Positions 27,867 to 36,729 are shown, numbered from the stretch's first letter. The stretch: DNA of 64,000 nt from RHKX01 sp963784885 (GCA_963784885.1 CAWATA010000004.1:248001-312000), one strand, 5' to 3'. Notes: generated by a model not told the origin, from the sequence alone. A program made the numbers and translations.

Positions 27867-28120
27867 TGGCTCACAAGAAGGGGCTCGGCTCGAGCCGCAA
27901 CGGCCGCGATTCCAACCCGAAGTACCTCGGCGTCAAGATCTTCGCGGGGCAGAGCGTCAAGGGCGGCGAGATCATCGTCCGCCAGCGCGGCACCCGCTTC
28001 CACCCGGGCGACGGCGTCGGGCTCGGCCGCGATCACACGATCTTCGCCACCCGCGCCGGCACGGTTGAGTTCTCGCCCGGCCGCAAGGGCCGCGTCGTCT
28101 CGGTCGCCGCGGACCAGTAG
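27866..28120 (+). CDS. rpmA: Ribosomal protein L27
   Basis: 84 aa. MAHKKGLGSSRNGRDSNPKYLG and GEIIVRQRGTRFHPG are typical. The N-terminus reaches the peptidyl transferase centre. There is no cleavable leader as found in Firmicutes. ATG overlaps the rplU stop by one base (TGATGG). Confidence 0.97.
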   Translation: MAHKKGLGSSRNGRDSNPKYLGVKIFAGQSVKGGEIIVRQRGTRFHPGDGVGLGRDHTIFATRAGTVEFSPGRKGRVVSVAADQ

Positions 28121-28201
28121 CGAGCCCGCCGCCTCTGCGGCGGGGCGGTCTCGTGGTCGTGCAGCCGAGCCGCTGAGCGTCCGGCTGCTTGACTTCCCCG
28201 C

Positions 28202-29494
28202 GTGTTTCACGATCGCGCGCGCATATTCGTCGAGGGCGGACGCGGCGGCGACGGCGTCGTCAGCTTCCGGCGCGAGGCCCACGTGCCGCGCGGCGGGCCC
28301 GACGGCGGCGACGGCGGCCACGGAGGCGACGTCGTCCTGGTCTGCGACCCGTCGCGCCGCGACCTCGCCTCGATGCGCGTCGCCGCGCACTACCGGGCCG
28401 AGCGGGGCGGGCACGGGCAGGGCGCGAACAAGCACGGGGCGCGTGGGTCGGACCTGATCGTCCCGGTGCCGCCCGGGACCACCGTCGATGGCCTCGAGGG
28501 CGAGTACTTCGACCTCGTCGAGCCCGGCCAGCGTGCGACCGTCGCCGAGGGCGGTCTCGGAGGGCACGGCAACAAGCGCTTCACGGCGTCGACGAGGCAG
28601 GCGCCGCGGTTCGCCGAGAAGGGGCTGTCGGGGAGTTCCGGCTGGATCGAGCTGCGCCTCCGCCTGCTCGCCGACGCGGGCCTCGTCGGGCTGCCGAACG
28701 CGGGCAAGTCGTCGCTGCTGGCGCGGATCACGCGGGCGGCGCCGAAGGTTGCCGACTACCCGTTCACGACGCTCGCCCCGGTCCTTGGGACGATCGACGA
28801 CGGCGAGCGGCAGCTCGTCCTCGCCGACATCCCGGGGCTGATCGAGGGAGCCGCCGACGGCGCCGGCCTCGGCCACGAGTTCCTCGCGCACGTCGAGCGC
28901 TGCCGCGTCCTCGTACACCTGCTCGAGCTCGGGCCGGGGGCCGATCCCGACGCCGCCTACGACGTCGTCCGCGGCGAGCTCGCGGCGCACGGCTCGGGGC
29001 TGGAGCGGCTGCCCGAGCTCGTCGTGCTCTCGAAGGCCGACCTGCTGACCGCGGAGGAGGTCGAGCTCGAGCTCGACGCCTGGCGCGAGTCCCATCCCGG
29101 CAGCGAGCCGCTCGCGATCTCCTCGGCAACCGGTGCCGGTATCGGCGAGCTCGTCGGGGCCCTCTTCCGGGCCGTCGCCGGTGCGGTGCCGGCAGAGCCG
29201 GGCGACGGTGGCCGGAGCGCCGGCGAGCCCGAGTTCGAGTCCGAGCACCGGGTCTACCGGCCACAGGGGGCCGGCGGCTTCGACGTCGTCCGCGTCGAAG
29301 ACGGTGTCTTCGCGATCACCGGTCGCGGCGTCGAGATGCTGGTCGAGCGTCACGATCTCGCGAATCCGGAGGCCCTCTCCTACCTCGAGCGGCGCCTGAA
29401 CGAGATCGGTGTCGTCAAGGCCCTCCGGGATGCGGGATTCGAGCCGGGCGACGAGGTCAGGGTCGGCGACGAGGCCTTCGATTTGGATACTTAG
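28202..29494 (+). CDS. obg: GTPase Obg/CgtA
   Basis: 430 aa from GTG. Glycine-rich Obg fold at 1-155 (ARIFVEGGRGGDGVVSFRRE), G domain from about 160 (GLPNAGKSSLL, ADIPGLIEGAA), and a C-terminal OCT domain at about 345-425. Acts in 50S assembly and stringent control. Conserved order after rplU-rpmA. Confidence 0.96.
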   Translation: MFHDRARIFVEGGRGGDGVVSFRREAHVPRGGPDGGDGGHGGDVVLVCDPSRRDLASMRVAAHYRAERGGHGQGANKHGARGSDLIVPVPPGTTVDGLEGEYFDLVEPGQRATVAEGGLGGHGNKRFTASTRQAPRFAEKGLSGSSGWIELRLRLLADAGLVGLPNAGKSSLLARITRAAPKVADYPFTTLAPVLGTIDDGERQLVLADIPGLIEGAADGAGLGHEFLAHVERCRVLVHLLELGPGADPDAAYDVVRGELAAHGSGLERLPELVVLSKADLLTAEEVELELDAWRESHPGSEPLAISSATGAGIGELVGALFRAVAGAVPAEPGDGGRSAGEPEFESEHRVYRPQGAGGFDVVRVEDGVFAITGRGVEMLVERHDLANPEALSYLERRLNEIGVVKALRDAGFEPGDEVRVGDEAFDLDT

Positions 29495-29497
29495 AGC

Positions 29498-30586
29498 GTG
29501 ACACTCGTAGTCAAGCTCGGATCATCGATCGTCGCGGGCGCCGACGGCGCCCTGCGCGGGGACGTCCTCGACGGCGTCTGCGCACAGGTCGCCGAGCTTC
29601 ATCGCGGCGGCGAGGAGGTCGTGATGGTGACCTCGGGGGCGATCGCCCGGGGTCGCCGGCTGCTCGGCCTCCGGGAGCGGCCCTCCGCCGTCGACGAGCT
29701 CCAGGCCGCCTCGGCCGTCGGGCAGGGAGCGCTGTTTCGGGCCTACGAGGAACGGCTCGCAGGGGGAGAGGTCCGCGCCGCCCAGGTGCTCCTCACGGCC
29801 TTCGACATGGCGGAGCGGATCAACTACCTGAACGCCCGCCAGACCCTGCAGCGGCTGCTCGCCTGGCACGTCGTGCCGGTCATCAACGAGAACGACACCA
29901 CCGCGACCGACGAGATCACGTTCGGAGACAACGACTTCCTCTCCGCACAGGTCGCGATCATGATCGAGGCACGGAAGCTGATCCTGCTGACCGACCAGCC
30001 GGGGCTGCTGACCGCTGATCCGCGGATCGATCCCGGCGCTCGGCTGGTCGAGAGCGTCGCCGAGACCGCTGAGCTCGACCGCTACGAGATCGGGTCGCGT
30101 CGCTCGCAGTTCGGCTCGGGCGGCATGCGCAGCAAGGTGGTCGCGGCGCAGATGGCGAGCGGGTCGGGGATCGCGGTGACGATCTGCGACGGGACCGCCG
30201 ACGGCACGCTGCTGGCGGCCGCCCGCGGCGAGCGGGTGGGCACCGCCTTCACGGGCCGCAACAACCGGGCGCCGAGCTTCAAGCTCTGGCTGCGCTGGGC
30301 GACGCCCGCGCAGGGGCGGATCGTCGTCGACGACGGCGCCGGCCGCGTGCTCCGCGAGAGCGGCTCATCGCTGTTGCCGGTGGGGATCACCGGCGTCGAG
30401 GGGAGCTTCGCCGCCGGCGATCCGGTTGAGGTCGTCGACGGGCGCGGCATCGTCGGCAAGGGGATCGCCGAGCACTCCTCGGAGGTGCTGCTCCGGCTGG
30501 CCGGCAAGCGCAGCGGCGAGGTATCCGAGATCGTTTCCGGCGGCGCCGAGGAAGCCGTTCACCGGGACCGGTTCGTGCTGACCTGA
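29498..30586 (+). CDS. proB: Glutamate 5-kinase
   Basis: 362 aa. First step of proline synthesis: phosphorylates glutamate. Amino-acid kinase domain at 1-260 (LVVKLGSSIVAG, VTSGAIARGRRLLG, INENDTTATDEITFGDND) plus a C-terminal PUA domain at about 275-355. GTG start 3 nt after obg. Its partner proA lies 1.7 kb downstream instead of adjacent, separated by an MFS gene on the other strand. Confidence 0.96.
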   Translation: MTLVVKLGSSIVAGADGALRGDVLDGVCAQVAELHRGGEEVVMVTSGAIARGRRLLGLRERPSAVDELQAASAVGQGALFRAYEERLAGGEVRAAQVLLTAFDMAERINYLNARQTLQRLLAWHVVPVINENDTTATDEITFGDNDFLSAQVAIMIEARKLILLTDQPGLLTADPRIDPGARLVESVAETAELDRYEIGSRRSQFGSGGMRSKVVAAQMASGSGIAVTICDGTADGTLLAAARGERVGTAFTGRNNRAPSFKLWLRWATPAQGRIVVDDGAGRVLRESGSSLLPVGITGVEGSFAAGDPVEVVDGRGIVGKGIAEHSSEVLLRLAGKRSGEVSEIVSGGAEEAVHRDRFVLT

Positions 30587-30611
30587 GGGCCCTCGCGCCC
30601 GAGCCCGGAGC

Positions 30612-31838
30612 TCAACCAACCGCCTCGGCGGCCGGACCGGGAGCTCGGCGGCGGAGCACGACCGCCGTGACCAGCGCGACCGCGACCGCCCCGCTGCCCG
30701 CGATCAGGAAGACCTGGTGGGGGTCGAGGAAGCTCGCGAGCGCCCCGCCGCCGACGAAGGCCAGACCGAAGCCCCAGGACCCGGCGGTCTCCTTGACGGC
30801 GAACACGCGGCCCTGGAGGTCGCGGGGGACGTCGCGCTGGAGGATCAGCCGTCCGCTGACGCCCTCGAGCCCCTCTCCGCACCCCGCGAGGGAGAACGTC
30901 AGCAGGGCGACACCGAGGACTCCGGCGAGCCCGGAGCCGAGCGTCGCGAGCCCGAACAGGAGGATGCCGCCGAGCAGGATCCGCATCTCGCCGCCGATCC
31001 GGACCCGCGAGACGAGGGTCGCGCCGACCACGATCCCGACGCCGTAGACGGCGACCAGTGCCGAGTAGCCGGAGTCGCCCACCGCGAGCGTCTCCTTCGC
31101 GAGGAGTACCTCGGCGACGTTGATCATCGCTGCGAAGCCGAGCGCGAGGCTCGATGCGACGATCACGGCGTTGACCCGCGACATGCCGCGCAGCGCGCGG
31201 AAGCTCTCGCCGGTCGCGGCGAGCAGCGACGGCCGCCCGAGGTCCCCCTTCGGCCCGGGCGGATGGCGGTCGAGCTCGACTCCGACCAGAAGGAGCGCCG
31301 AGATCGCGAAGGTCATCCCGTTGAGGAGCAGCACGCCGGCCGGGTCGATGAAGATCAGCACCACACCCGCCACCGCCGGCCCGAGGGTGATGCCGAGGTC
31401 CTCGATGGCCGTGTACAGCGAGGTGACCGGCGCGAGAGCCCCGTCCTCGTCGGAGACCGAGTCCGAGATGCCGGCGAGGATCGCAGGCCGGAACAGCGAC
31501 TCGCCCGCGCCCGCGAGCATCGCGAAGAACGCCATCGCCGCGAGGCTGTCGATGGCGCCGATCCCGACGAACGCCGTGGCCCGGATCAGGTCGGCCGCGA
31601 TCGCGCAGCGGCGGCGCGGCCAGCGATCGACCGCGGCGCCGAGGAGCGGTCCGAGGAGCATCGACGGCAGGAAGCCGGCGAGGAGGATCAGCGACAGTGC
31701 CCAGGCGGAGTCGAAGCGCTCGTAGACGACCAGGAGCAGGACCACGTAGCCGGCGCCCGTTCCGAGGGCCGACTGCGCGTGCGCGACGAAGAGCCGGTCG
31801 AGCCGGGCTTCGTGGACTGCTCTGAACATCGTTCGCAT
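30612..31838 (-). CDS. Major facilitator superfamily efflux-type transporter
   Basis: 408 aa with about 12 hydrophobic segments. The loop between helices 2 and 3 reads GAAVDRWPRRRCAIAADL, the MFS motif A region; ILQRDVPRDLQGRVFAVKET is typical of the MFS-3/MdtH-like exporters. Substrate unknown; drug or metabolite efflux is likely for this subgroup. It faces proB and diverges from proA, breaking a pair that is usually adjacent. Confidence 0.85.
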   Translation of the reverse strand: MRTMFRAVHEARLDRLFVAHAQSALGTGAGYVVLLLVVYERFDSAWALSLILLAGFLPSMLLGPLLGAAVDRWPRRRCAIAADLIRATAFVGIGAIDSLAAMAFFAMLAGAGESLFRPAILAGISDSVSDEDGALAPVTSLYTAIEDLGITLGPAVAGVVLIFIDPAGVLLLNGMTFAISALLLVGVELDRHPPGPKGDLGRPSLLAATGESFRALRGMSRVNAVIVASSLALGFAAMINVAEVLLAKETLAVGDSGYSALVAVYGVGIVVGATLVSRVRIGGEMRILLGGILLFGLATLGSGLAGVLGVALLTFSLAGCGEGLEGVSGRLILQRDVPRDLQGRVFAVKETAGSWGFGLAFVGGGALASFLDPHQVFLIAGSGAVAVALVTAVVLRRRAPGPAAEAVG

Positions 31839-31886
31839 CTGGTCTCGCTCTTCTCAAGTAAATCCGTCAAGAGCCGATTAGAAAGT

Positions 31887-31914
31887 CGCAGAGCCGGCGA
31901 ATGCCGGCCCTGCG
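31887..31914. repeat. Inverted repeat (hairpin) upstream of MFS gene
   Basis: CGCAG/CTGCG arms plus GCCGGC/GCCGGC arms around a GAAT tetraloop, with one mismatch pair between the two stem parts. Confidence 0.6.
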
Positions 31915-31960
31915 GTGTCATTGCGAGTTGCGCCACCTCAGCGCGACTTACGCATCAATC

Positions 31961-31977
31961 GGCCTCGTTTCGAGGCC
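31961..31977. repeat. Inverted repeat (hairpin) in proB-proA gap
   Basis: GGCCTCG and CGAGGCC form a perfect 7-bp stem with a 3-nt TTT loop. Confidence 0.55.
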
Positions 31978-32288
31978 GCCCCGAGCGTCGCCCGTCGGCG
32001 GCTCTTATCCGTCGGCGGGTTGCGTTCGAGGTTCTTGAGGCTTTCATCGCGCTGCGTGAGGCGGAACTACCACCTCGCGCGCGGCATAGGCTGCCTCCTT
32101 CTTCGTCGGCCGGCTGGCGGAACCTGGCAAGTGCCGTCCATAGCCGCGGGGTCCCGGGCCGAACTGTTTCCTGGTCGCGGCGAACGCTAGCTGAGCATCG
32201 GGTCCGCGCCTAGGCTTCACCGGCGTGTGGGCGGCGGCTGTCAACGAGCTCCGGAGCCTGAGATCCGGCTCCGCTCGGGCCCATTGCG

Positions 32289-32294
32289 TACCCT
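32289..32294 (+). promoter_or_regulatory. -10 box of leaderless proA
   Basis: TACCCT, 7 nt before ATG 32302. Confidence 0.5.
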
Positions 32295-32301
32295 GTTCGC
32301 C

Positions 32302-33567
32302 ATGGCGACGACCACCGAATCGGTCAACGAGGTCTGCCGTCGCGCTCGCGCGGCGTCGCTGATCCTGCCCGGAGTTGCGACGGCCGACAAGGACGCGGCG
32401 CTGTCGGCGCTGGCTCGTCTGTTGCGTGAGCGGGGCAGCGAGATCCTCGATGCGAACGCCGTCGATCTCGACGCCGGTCGCGAGGCCGGACTCGACGCGG
32501 CTCTGATCGACCGGCTGCGCCTCGACCCCGAGCGGATCGAGGCGATGGCGGTCGGTGTCGAGGCGGTCCGCGCGCTCGCGGATCCGATCGGTGAGATGCT
32601 CGAGCACCGGACCCTCGACAGCGGCATCGAGATGGAGCAGCGCCGGGTCCCGATCGGCGTGATCGCGATCGTCTACGAGGCGCGCCCGAACGTCACGATC
32701 GACGCAGCGGCGCTCTGCCTGAAGAGCGGGAACGCCGCAGTGCTGAGGGGCTCGAGCTCGGCCGCGGCGTCCAACGCGGTTCTCGTCGAGCTCGTCAAGG
32801 AGGCCGCTGCCGAGGCGTCGTTGCCCGATGGCACGGTCGAGGCCGTCGCCGGCGGCGGGCGGGAGGAGCTCGGCGAGCTCGCCCGCCAGAGCGATCTCGT
32901 CGATCTGATCATTCCCCGCGGGGGCGAGGGGCTGAAGGCCGCGCTCGAGGCGGTCGCCGAGGTTCCGATCCTCTACGCCGCGTCCGGCAACTGCCATGTC
33001 TACGTCGATGCCGATGCCGACCTCGAGATGGCCCGGAGAATCGCCTTCAACGCCAAGGTCCAGCGGCCGGGCGTCTGCAACGCCGCCGAGACCCTGCTCG
33101 TGCACGCGTCGGTGGCCGGCGAGTTCCTGCCGGCAGCGCTCGGCGACCTCGCGGACGCCGGCGTCGAGTTGGTCGGCGACGAGCGTTCCCGCGCGCTGGC
33201 CGGCGGGGTGGCCGTCGGCGCGGCGAGCGAGGAGGACTGGGATCGCGAGTACCACGGGCTGAAGCTGGCGGTCGCCGTCGTCGACTCGGTCGGCGCCGCG
33301 ATCGATCACGTCAACCGGCACGGCAGCGGCCACTCCGAGGCGATCGTCACCGGCTCCGAGCCCGCCGCCGACGCCTTCACCGGCGGCGTCGACGCGGCCT
33401 GCGTCTACGTCAACGCCTCGACCCGCTTCACCGACGGCTTCGAGTTCGGGATGGGCGCGGAGATCGGCAACTCGACCCAGAAGCTGCACGCCCGCGGTCC
33501 GATCGGGCTCCGCGAGCTGACCTCGACCAAGTACGTCCTCCGGGGCACGGGCCAGACGCGCGGGTGA
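32302..33567 (+). CDS. proA: Glutamate-5-semialdehyde dehydrogenase (gamma-glutamyl phosphate reductase)
   Basis: 421 aa. Second step of proline synthesis; NADPH reduction of the ProB product. Aldehyde dehydrogenase fold; motifs VPIGVIAIVYEARPNVTIDAA, LKSGNAAVLRGSS and the catalytic Cys in VQRPGVCNAAETLLVH. The frame extends to 32227, but ATG 32302 is placed 7 nt after a TACCCT box. Its stop overlaps nadD. Confidence 0.96.
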   Translation: MATTTESVNEVCRRARAASLILPGVATADKDAALSALARLLRERGSEILDANAVDLDAGREAGLDAALIDRLRLDPERIEAMAVGVEAVRALADPIGEMLEHRTLDSGIEMEQRRVPIGVIAIVYEARPNVTIDAAALCLKSGNAAVLRGSSSAAASNAVLVELVKEAAAEASLPDGTVEAVAGGGREELGELARQSDLVDLIIPRGGEGLKAALEAVAEVPILYAASGNCHVYVDADADLEMARRIAFNAKVQRPGVCNAAETLLVHASVAGEFLPAALGDLADAGVELVGDERSRALAGGVAVGAASEEDWDREYHGLKLAVAVVDSVGAAIDHVNRHGSGHSEAIVTGSEPAADAFTGGVDAACVYVNASTRFTDGFEFGMGAEIGNSTQKLHARGPIGLRELTSTKYVLRGTGQTRG

Positions 33568-34172
33568 GCCGTGCCGTCGGCGTCCTCGGGGGCGCTTTCA
33601 ATCCTCCTCACATCGGTCACCTCCTGCTCGCCCAGGAGGCGGTCGTGGCGCTGGGCCTGGACGAGCTGATCCTGGTCCCGACCGGGGAGGCGCCGCACAA
33701 GCGGATCGACCCCGAGCCGGGGGCCGGGGTGCGACTGCAGATGGCCGCGGCCGCGATCGCCGCCGTGCCCGACCTGACCGTTTCTGAGGTCGAAGTGGAG
33801 CGGGAGGGCCCGTCCTTCGCGTTCCATACGCTTGAATTGCTTGCCGATGAGCATCCGGGGAGCCACCTGACCTTCGTGATGGGAGCCGATGTCGCCTCCG
33901 GCCTCGAGCGCTGGAAGCGTCCCGAGCGGGTCCTCGAGCTCGCCTCCGTCGCCATCGCGGCCCGGCCGGGCTTCGACCTCGGCGAGATCGATGCGAAGCT
34001 CGCCCGGCTCGGCGGCTCCGGCCCGGCGCCGCGGATCGAGATGCCACCGGTCGGGATCTCCTCGACCCTGGTCCGCGAGCGCGTCGCGGCTTCGCTGCCG
34101 ATTCGCTGGATGGTCCCCGAGCCGGTCGAGCGGCTGATCGCCGACCGCGGCCTCTACCGGGGGGCGTCCTGA
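33564..34172 (+). CDS. nadD: Nicotinate-nucleotide adenylyltransferase
   Basis: 202 aa from GTG. NAD synthesis: adenylates nicotinate mononucleotide. GGAFNPPHIGHL is the nucleotidyltransferase HxGH motif, and GISSTLVRERV the C-terminal ISSTxIR motif. Overlaps proA by 4 nt and rsfS by 1 nt. Confidence 0.96.
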   Translation: MSRAVGVLGGAFNPPHIGHLLLAQEAVVALGLDELILVPTGEAPHKRIDPEPGAGVRLQMAAAAIAAVPDLTVSEVEVEREGPSFAFHTLELLADEHPGSHLTFVMGADVASGLERWKRPERVLELASVAIAARPGFDLGEIDAKLARLGGSGPAPRIEMPPVGISSTLVRERVAASLPIRWMVPEPVERLIADRGLYRGAS

Positions 34173-34555
34173 TGGACCCGAAGGCCCTGGCGCGGCGAAT
34201 CGCGGCGCTCGCCGACGACAAGGGCGGGACCGACATCGTCGCGATCGACGTCTCCGAGTTGCTCGGCTACACCGACTATCTGGTCATCTGCACGGCGCGG
34301 AACGAGCGCTTGGCGAAGGCGATCGCAGAGGAGGTGCAGTTCCGGCTCAAGCACGACGACGACCTGATCGCCAAGCGGGTCGAGGGCCTTCCGGAGGCGA
34401 GGTGGATCCTCGTCGACTATCTCGACTGCATCCTCCACGTCTTCGTTGCCGAGACGCGCGAGCTCTACCGGCTCGAGCAGCTCTGGGGCGAGGCGCCGCG
34501 GCTCGGGCTCAGCGAGCCCGCCGACGATGCCGATGACGTCCGCCGCCGGGCCTAG
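34172..34555 (+). CDS. rsfS: Ribosomal silencing factor RsfS
   Basis: 127 aa. Binds L14 and blocks 70S formation when nutrients are short. DIVAIDVSELLGYTDYLVI and the C-terminal WILVDYLDCILHVF with LEQLWGEAPRL are diagnostic. Overlaps nadD by one base; its TAG stop lies within the -10 box proposed for the next gene. Confidence 0.95.
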   Translation: MDPKALARRIAALADDKGGTDIVAIDVSELLGYTDYLVICTARNERLAKAIAEEVQFRLKHDDDLIAKRVEGLPEARWILVDYLDCILHVFVAETRELYRLEQLWGEAPRLGLSEPADDADDVRRRA

Positions 34556-34558
34556 GCT
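34553..34558 (+). promoter_or_regulatory. -10 box of leaderless coiled-coil gene
   Basis: TAGGCT, beginning in the rsfS stop codon, then 6 nt, then ATC 34565. Confidence 0.45.
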
Positions 34559-34564
34559 CGGCGC

Positions 34565-35368
34565 ATCGCCGCAGAGACGTTCAGCAGATCCCTGTTCGGT
34601 TTTCGGCCGTCGGAGGTGCGGGAAGCAGTCGAGATCCTCGAATCGGAGCTCGGCCGCCGAGCCGAGGCCCTGCGCGGCCGCGAGTCCGAGGCGGGCGACC
34701 TGCGGGCCGACAACGCCGAGCTCCGGCGGCGTCTGACCGCCGCCGAGGCCGAGGTGCGGGCGCTCCGGGTCGAGATCGGTGACGTCCGCGCGGAGGCTGC
34801 GGAGGAGCTGCGGGCCGTCGCCGTCTTCGCCCGCCAGCTCGAGGAGATGCGAATCGCCGCCCGTGGGGCGGCAACGCGGATCCGCCTCTGCGCGCTGCGC
34901 GAGGCGGCGGAGGTGAACGCACGGCTGCTCGACGCGACCGACCCCCGGGCCGGCGAGGTCCGCGACCGGATGCTCGACGCGCTCGAACTGGCGCTGGAGC
35001 GGATCGGCTCCCAGTGGGAGCGGGGGGAAGGGGAAGCGCAGCCGCCGGCGCCGCCGCTGGCGCGGTCGGCCGCCTCGCGCGTCTCGCTCGCCGGCGGTCA
35101 GGTCGCGGGAGCCTCGCGACGCCGGGTCAGCGTCGACGTCGGCCCCTTCGCGGACTTCTCCCAGCTCGTTCGCTTCGAGGACGCCGCGAACGCGATCGGC
35201 GGCACCGGCGACATCTCGATCAAGCGCTTCTCGGGTGGGCGCGCCCGCATCGACGTGGCGTTGAGCGAGCCCGTCGACCTGCTCCGCGAGCTCGAGGAGA
35301 GCTGCGACCTCGAGTTCAGGGTCCGCTCGCAGACCGGCGACGAGATCGTCCTCGACGTCGAGGACTGA
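34565..35368 (+). CDS. Coiled-coil protein of unknown function, proposed ATC start
   Basis: 267 aa from ATC 34565, or 250 aa from GTG 34616. Residues about 1-25 include LFGFRPSEVREAVEIL, reminiscent of the DivIVA membrane-binding start; about 25-95 is a heptad-rich coiled coil; the last 85 residues form a compact domain ending VLDVED with alternating beta/alpha character (DISIKRFSGGRARIDVALSE). I do not recognise the C-terminal domain. The upstream frame has no ATG, GTG or TTG after the rsfS stop. A role in polar or division-site organisation is only a guess from the DivIVA-like start. Confidence 0.7.
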   Translation: MAAETFSRSLFGFRPSEVREAVEILESELGRRAEALRGRESEAGDLRADNAELRRRLTAAEAEVRALRVEIGDVRAEAAEELRAVAVFARQLEEMRIAARGAATRIRLCALREAAEVNARLLDATDPRAGEVRDRMLDALELALERIGSQWERGEGEAQPPAPPLARSAASRVSLAGGQVAGASRRRVSVDVGPFADFSQLVRFEDAANAIGGTGDISIKRFSGGRARIDVALSEPVDLLRELEESCDLEFRVRSQTGDEIVLDVED

Positions 35369-35397
35369 GCGACCCGCCGCCGCCCCGGGGCCGGCTG

Positions 35398-35865
35398 CTA
35401 GAGCCGCCCTTCGATCGCGTAGCGGAGGATCGACACGACCTGCTCAGGTTCGCGCGCGACCGCGAGCGCGGCCCTGTCGACCTCCTTGAGCGCGTGATCG
35501 TGCTCTGGCGGGTGCAGCGTTATCAGGGGGGTTCCGAGGGCCGCCGCCTGCCCGGCGTCGAACGCGGCGTTCCACTGCTTGTACTTGTCGCCGAAGCGGA
35601 CGACCACGATGTCGGCCTCGCGCAACAGCGTTCCTGTGCGGATCGCGTTGACTCCGGCTCCCTTGTGGTCGTGCCAGAACTCGTCGTTCTCGGGGCCGAG
35701 GATGGCGACGCCGCAATCGTCGCTCGCGGGGTGGTCGGTCACCGGGTTGGTGAGCACGACCGGCAGTCCCGCCTGCTCGACCCCGGCGGCGATCCGGTCG
35801 CGCCAATCGGAGTGGATCTCGCCGGCGAGATAGACGATCCAGCTGCGCTCGGCGGCGGCGCTCAT
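35398..35865 (-). CDS. YtoQ family protein
   Basis: 155 aa. WIVYLAGEIHSDWRDRI, NPVTDHPASDDCGVAILG, RTGTLLREADIVVVRFGDKYKQWNAAFDAG and LITLHPPEHDHALKEVDRAA match the YtoQ family, related to nucleoside 2-deoxyribosyltransferase-like folds. Biochemical role not established. It follows the Bax-inhibitor gene by 7 nt on the same strand, so they are likely co-transcribed. Confidence 0.85.
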   Translation of the reverse strand: MSAAAERSWIVYLAGEIHSDWRDRIAAGVEQAGLPVVLTNPVTDHPASDDCGVAILGPENDEFWHDHKGAGVNAIRTGTLLREADIVVVRFGDKYKQWNAAFDAGQAAALGTPLITLHPPEHDHALKEVDRAALAVAREPEQVVSILRYAIEGRL

Positions 35866-35872
35866 CGATCGC

Positions 35873-36577
35873 TCAGCGCGCGGACCCGAAGATCCGCAGC
35901 AGGAAGAGGAACAGGTTGATGAAGTCGAGGTAGAGCGACAGGGCGCCGAGGATCGATGCCTTCCGCAGGGTCTCGCTGTCGGCCCCGCTCTCGCCGATCT
36001 GCTTGAGCTTCTGCATGTCGTAGGCGGTGAGGGCGCAGAAGAGCACGACGCCGGCGAACGTCACGAACCAGTAGAGGACCGAGTTGGCCCAGAACATGTT
36101 CACGACCATGCCGATGATCAGGCCGATCAGGCCCATGAACAGGATCGAGCGCATCCCCGTGAGGTCGCGCTTCGTCACGTATCCGTAGATCGCCATGCCG
36201 CCGAACATCCCGGCGGCGACTCCGAAGGCCGAGGCGATCGAGGCGGTCGTGTAGGCCTCGAGGATGATCGAGAAGATGAAGCCGTTCAGCGCCGCATACA
36301 AAGCGAACAGGAAGACGGCGACCGAGTAGCTGAGCTTGTTGATCCCGGCCGCGATCGTCACCACGAGGCCGAGCTGGGCGACGAACATGACCAGCCACGC
36401 CCAGGTGTGATCCTCGAACCAGCCGATCACGTCGCTGCTGGCGGCCACGTAGGCGGCGATCCCGGCCGTCAGGGCGAGGCCGAGGAACATCCAACCGAAC
36501 ACCGACGTCAGGAACGACTGCCGCGCCAGCTGGACGTCGGCGCCCTGCACCGTCGTCGTTCCGTACTGCTCGTCCAT
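35873..36577 (-). CDS. Bax inhibitor-1/YccA family membrane protein
   Basis: 234 aa with seven transmembrane helices. FGWMFLGLALTAGIAAYV near the start and YDMQKLKQIGE and SLYLDFINLFLFLLRIFG at the end are BI-1 signatures, including the paired Asp residues of the pH-sensing pore. Family members leak Ca2+ or protons. GAGGGAG precedes ATG 36577 by about 10 nt. Confidence 0.92.
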   Translation of the reverse strand: MDEQYGTTTVQGADVQLARQSFLTSVFGWMFLGLALTAGIAAYVAASSDVIGWFEDHTWAWLVMFVAQLGLVVTIAAGINKLSYSVAVFLFALYAALNGFIFSIILEAYTTASIASAFGVAAGMFGGMAIYGYVTKRDLTGMRSILFMGLIGLIIGMVVNMFWANSVLYWFVTFAGVVLFCALTAYDMQKLKQIGESGADSETLRKASILGALSLYLDFINLFLFLLRIFGSAR

Positions 36578-36729
36578 TCGCGTGGGCTCCCTCTCGTTCG
36601 ACGCCCACCGGAACGGGGCGATCTCCGGTGCTGAGGATACCCGCCGTCCGGCGTCATTCCCGAGCCGGGACCCCGGCGCAGGACCGCGGGCGGTTGGCGA
36701 TAAACTCCGCCGCCGAGTACGCGTTCTCT

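Larger units (their letters stand above)
31839..32301. other. 463-bp intergenic region with several hairpins, no convincing gene
   Basis: Holds the divergent upstream regions of the MFS gene and proA. Visible structures: a hairpin at 31887-31914, a second at 31961-31977, and a TACCCT box for proA at 32289. Short frames on both strands are Arg-rich and lack ribosome-binding sites, so I do not call them. A small RNA or an mRNA leader for the MFS gene is possible. Confidence 0.5.

Noticed and set aside
31688..31936. 82-codon minus-strand frame overlapping the MFS start
   Set aside because: No ribosome-binding site, and beyond 31838 it merely reads the MFS gene in another frame; the N-terminal part has no recognisable domain.
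31839..32301. Possible RNase P, SRP, tmRNA or T-box RNA in the gap
   Set aside because: The conserved cores of these RNAs are not present; a GAGGTGG-type string on the minus strand only partly resembles a T-box antiterminator.
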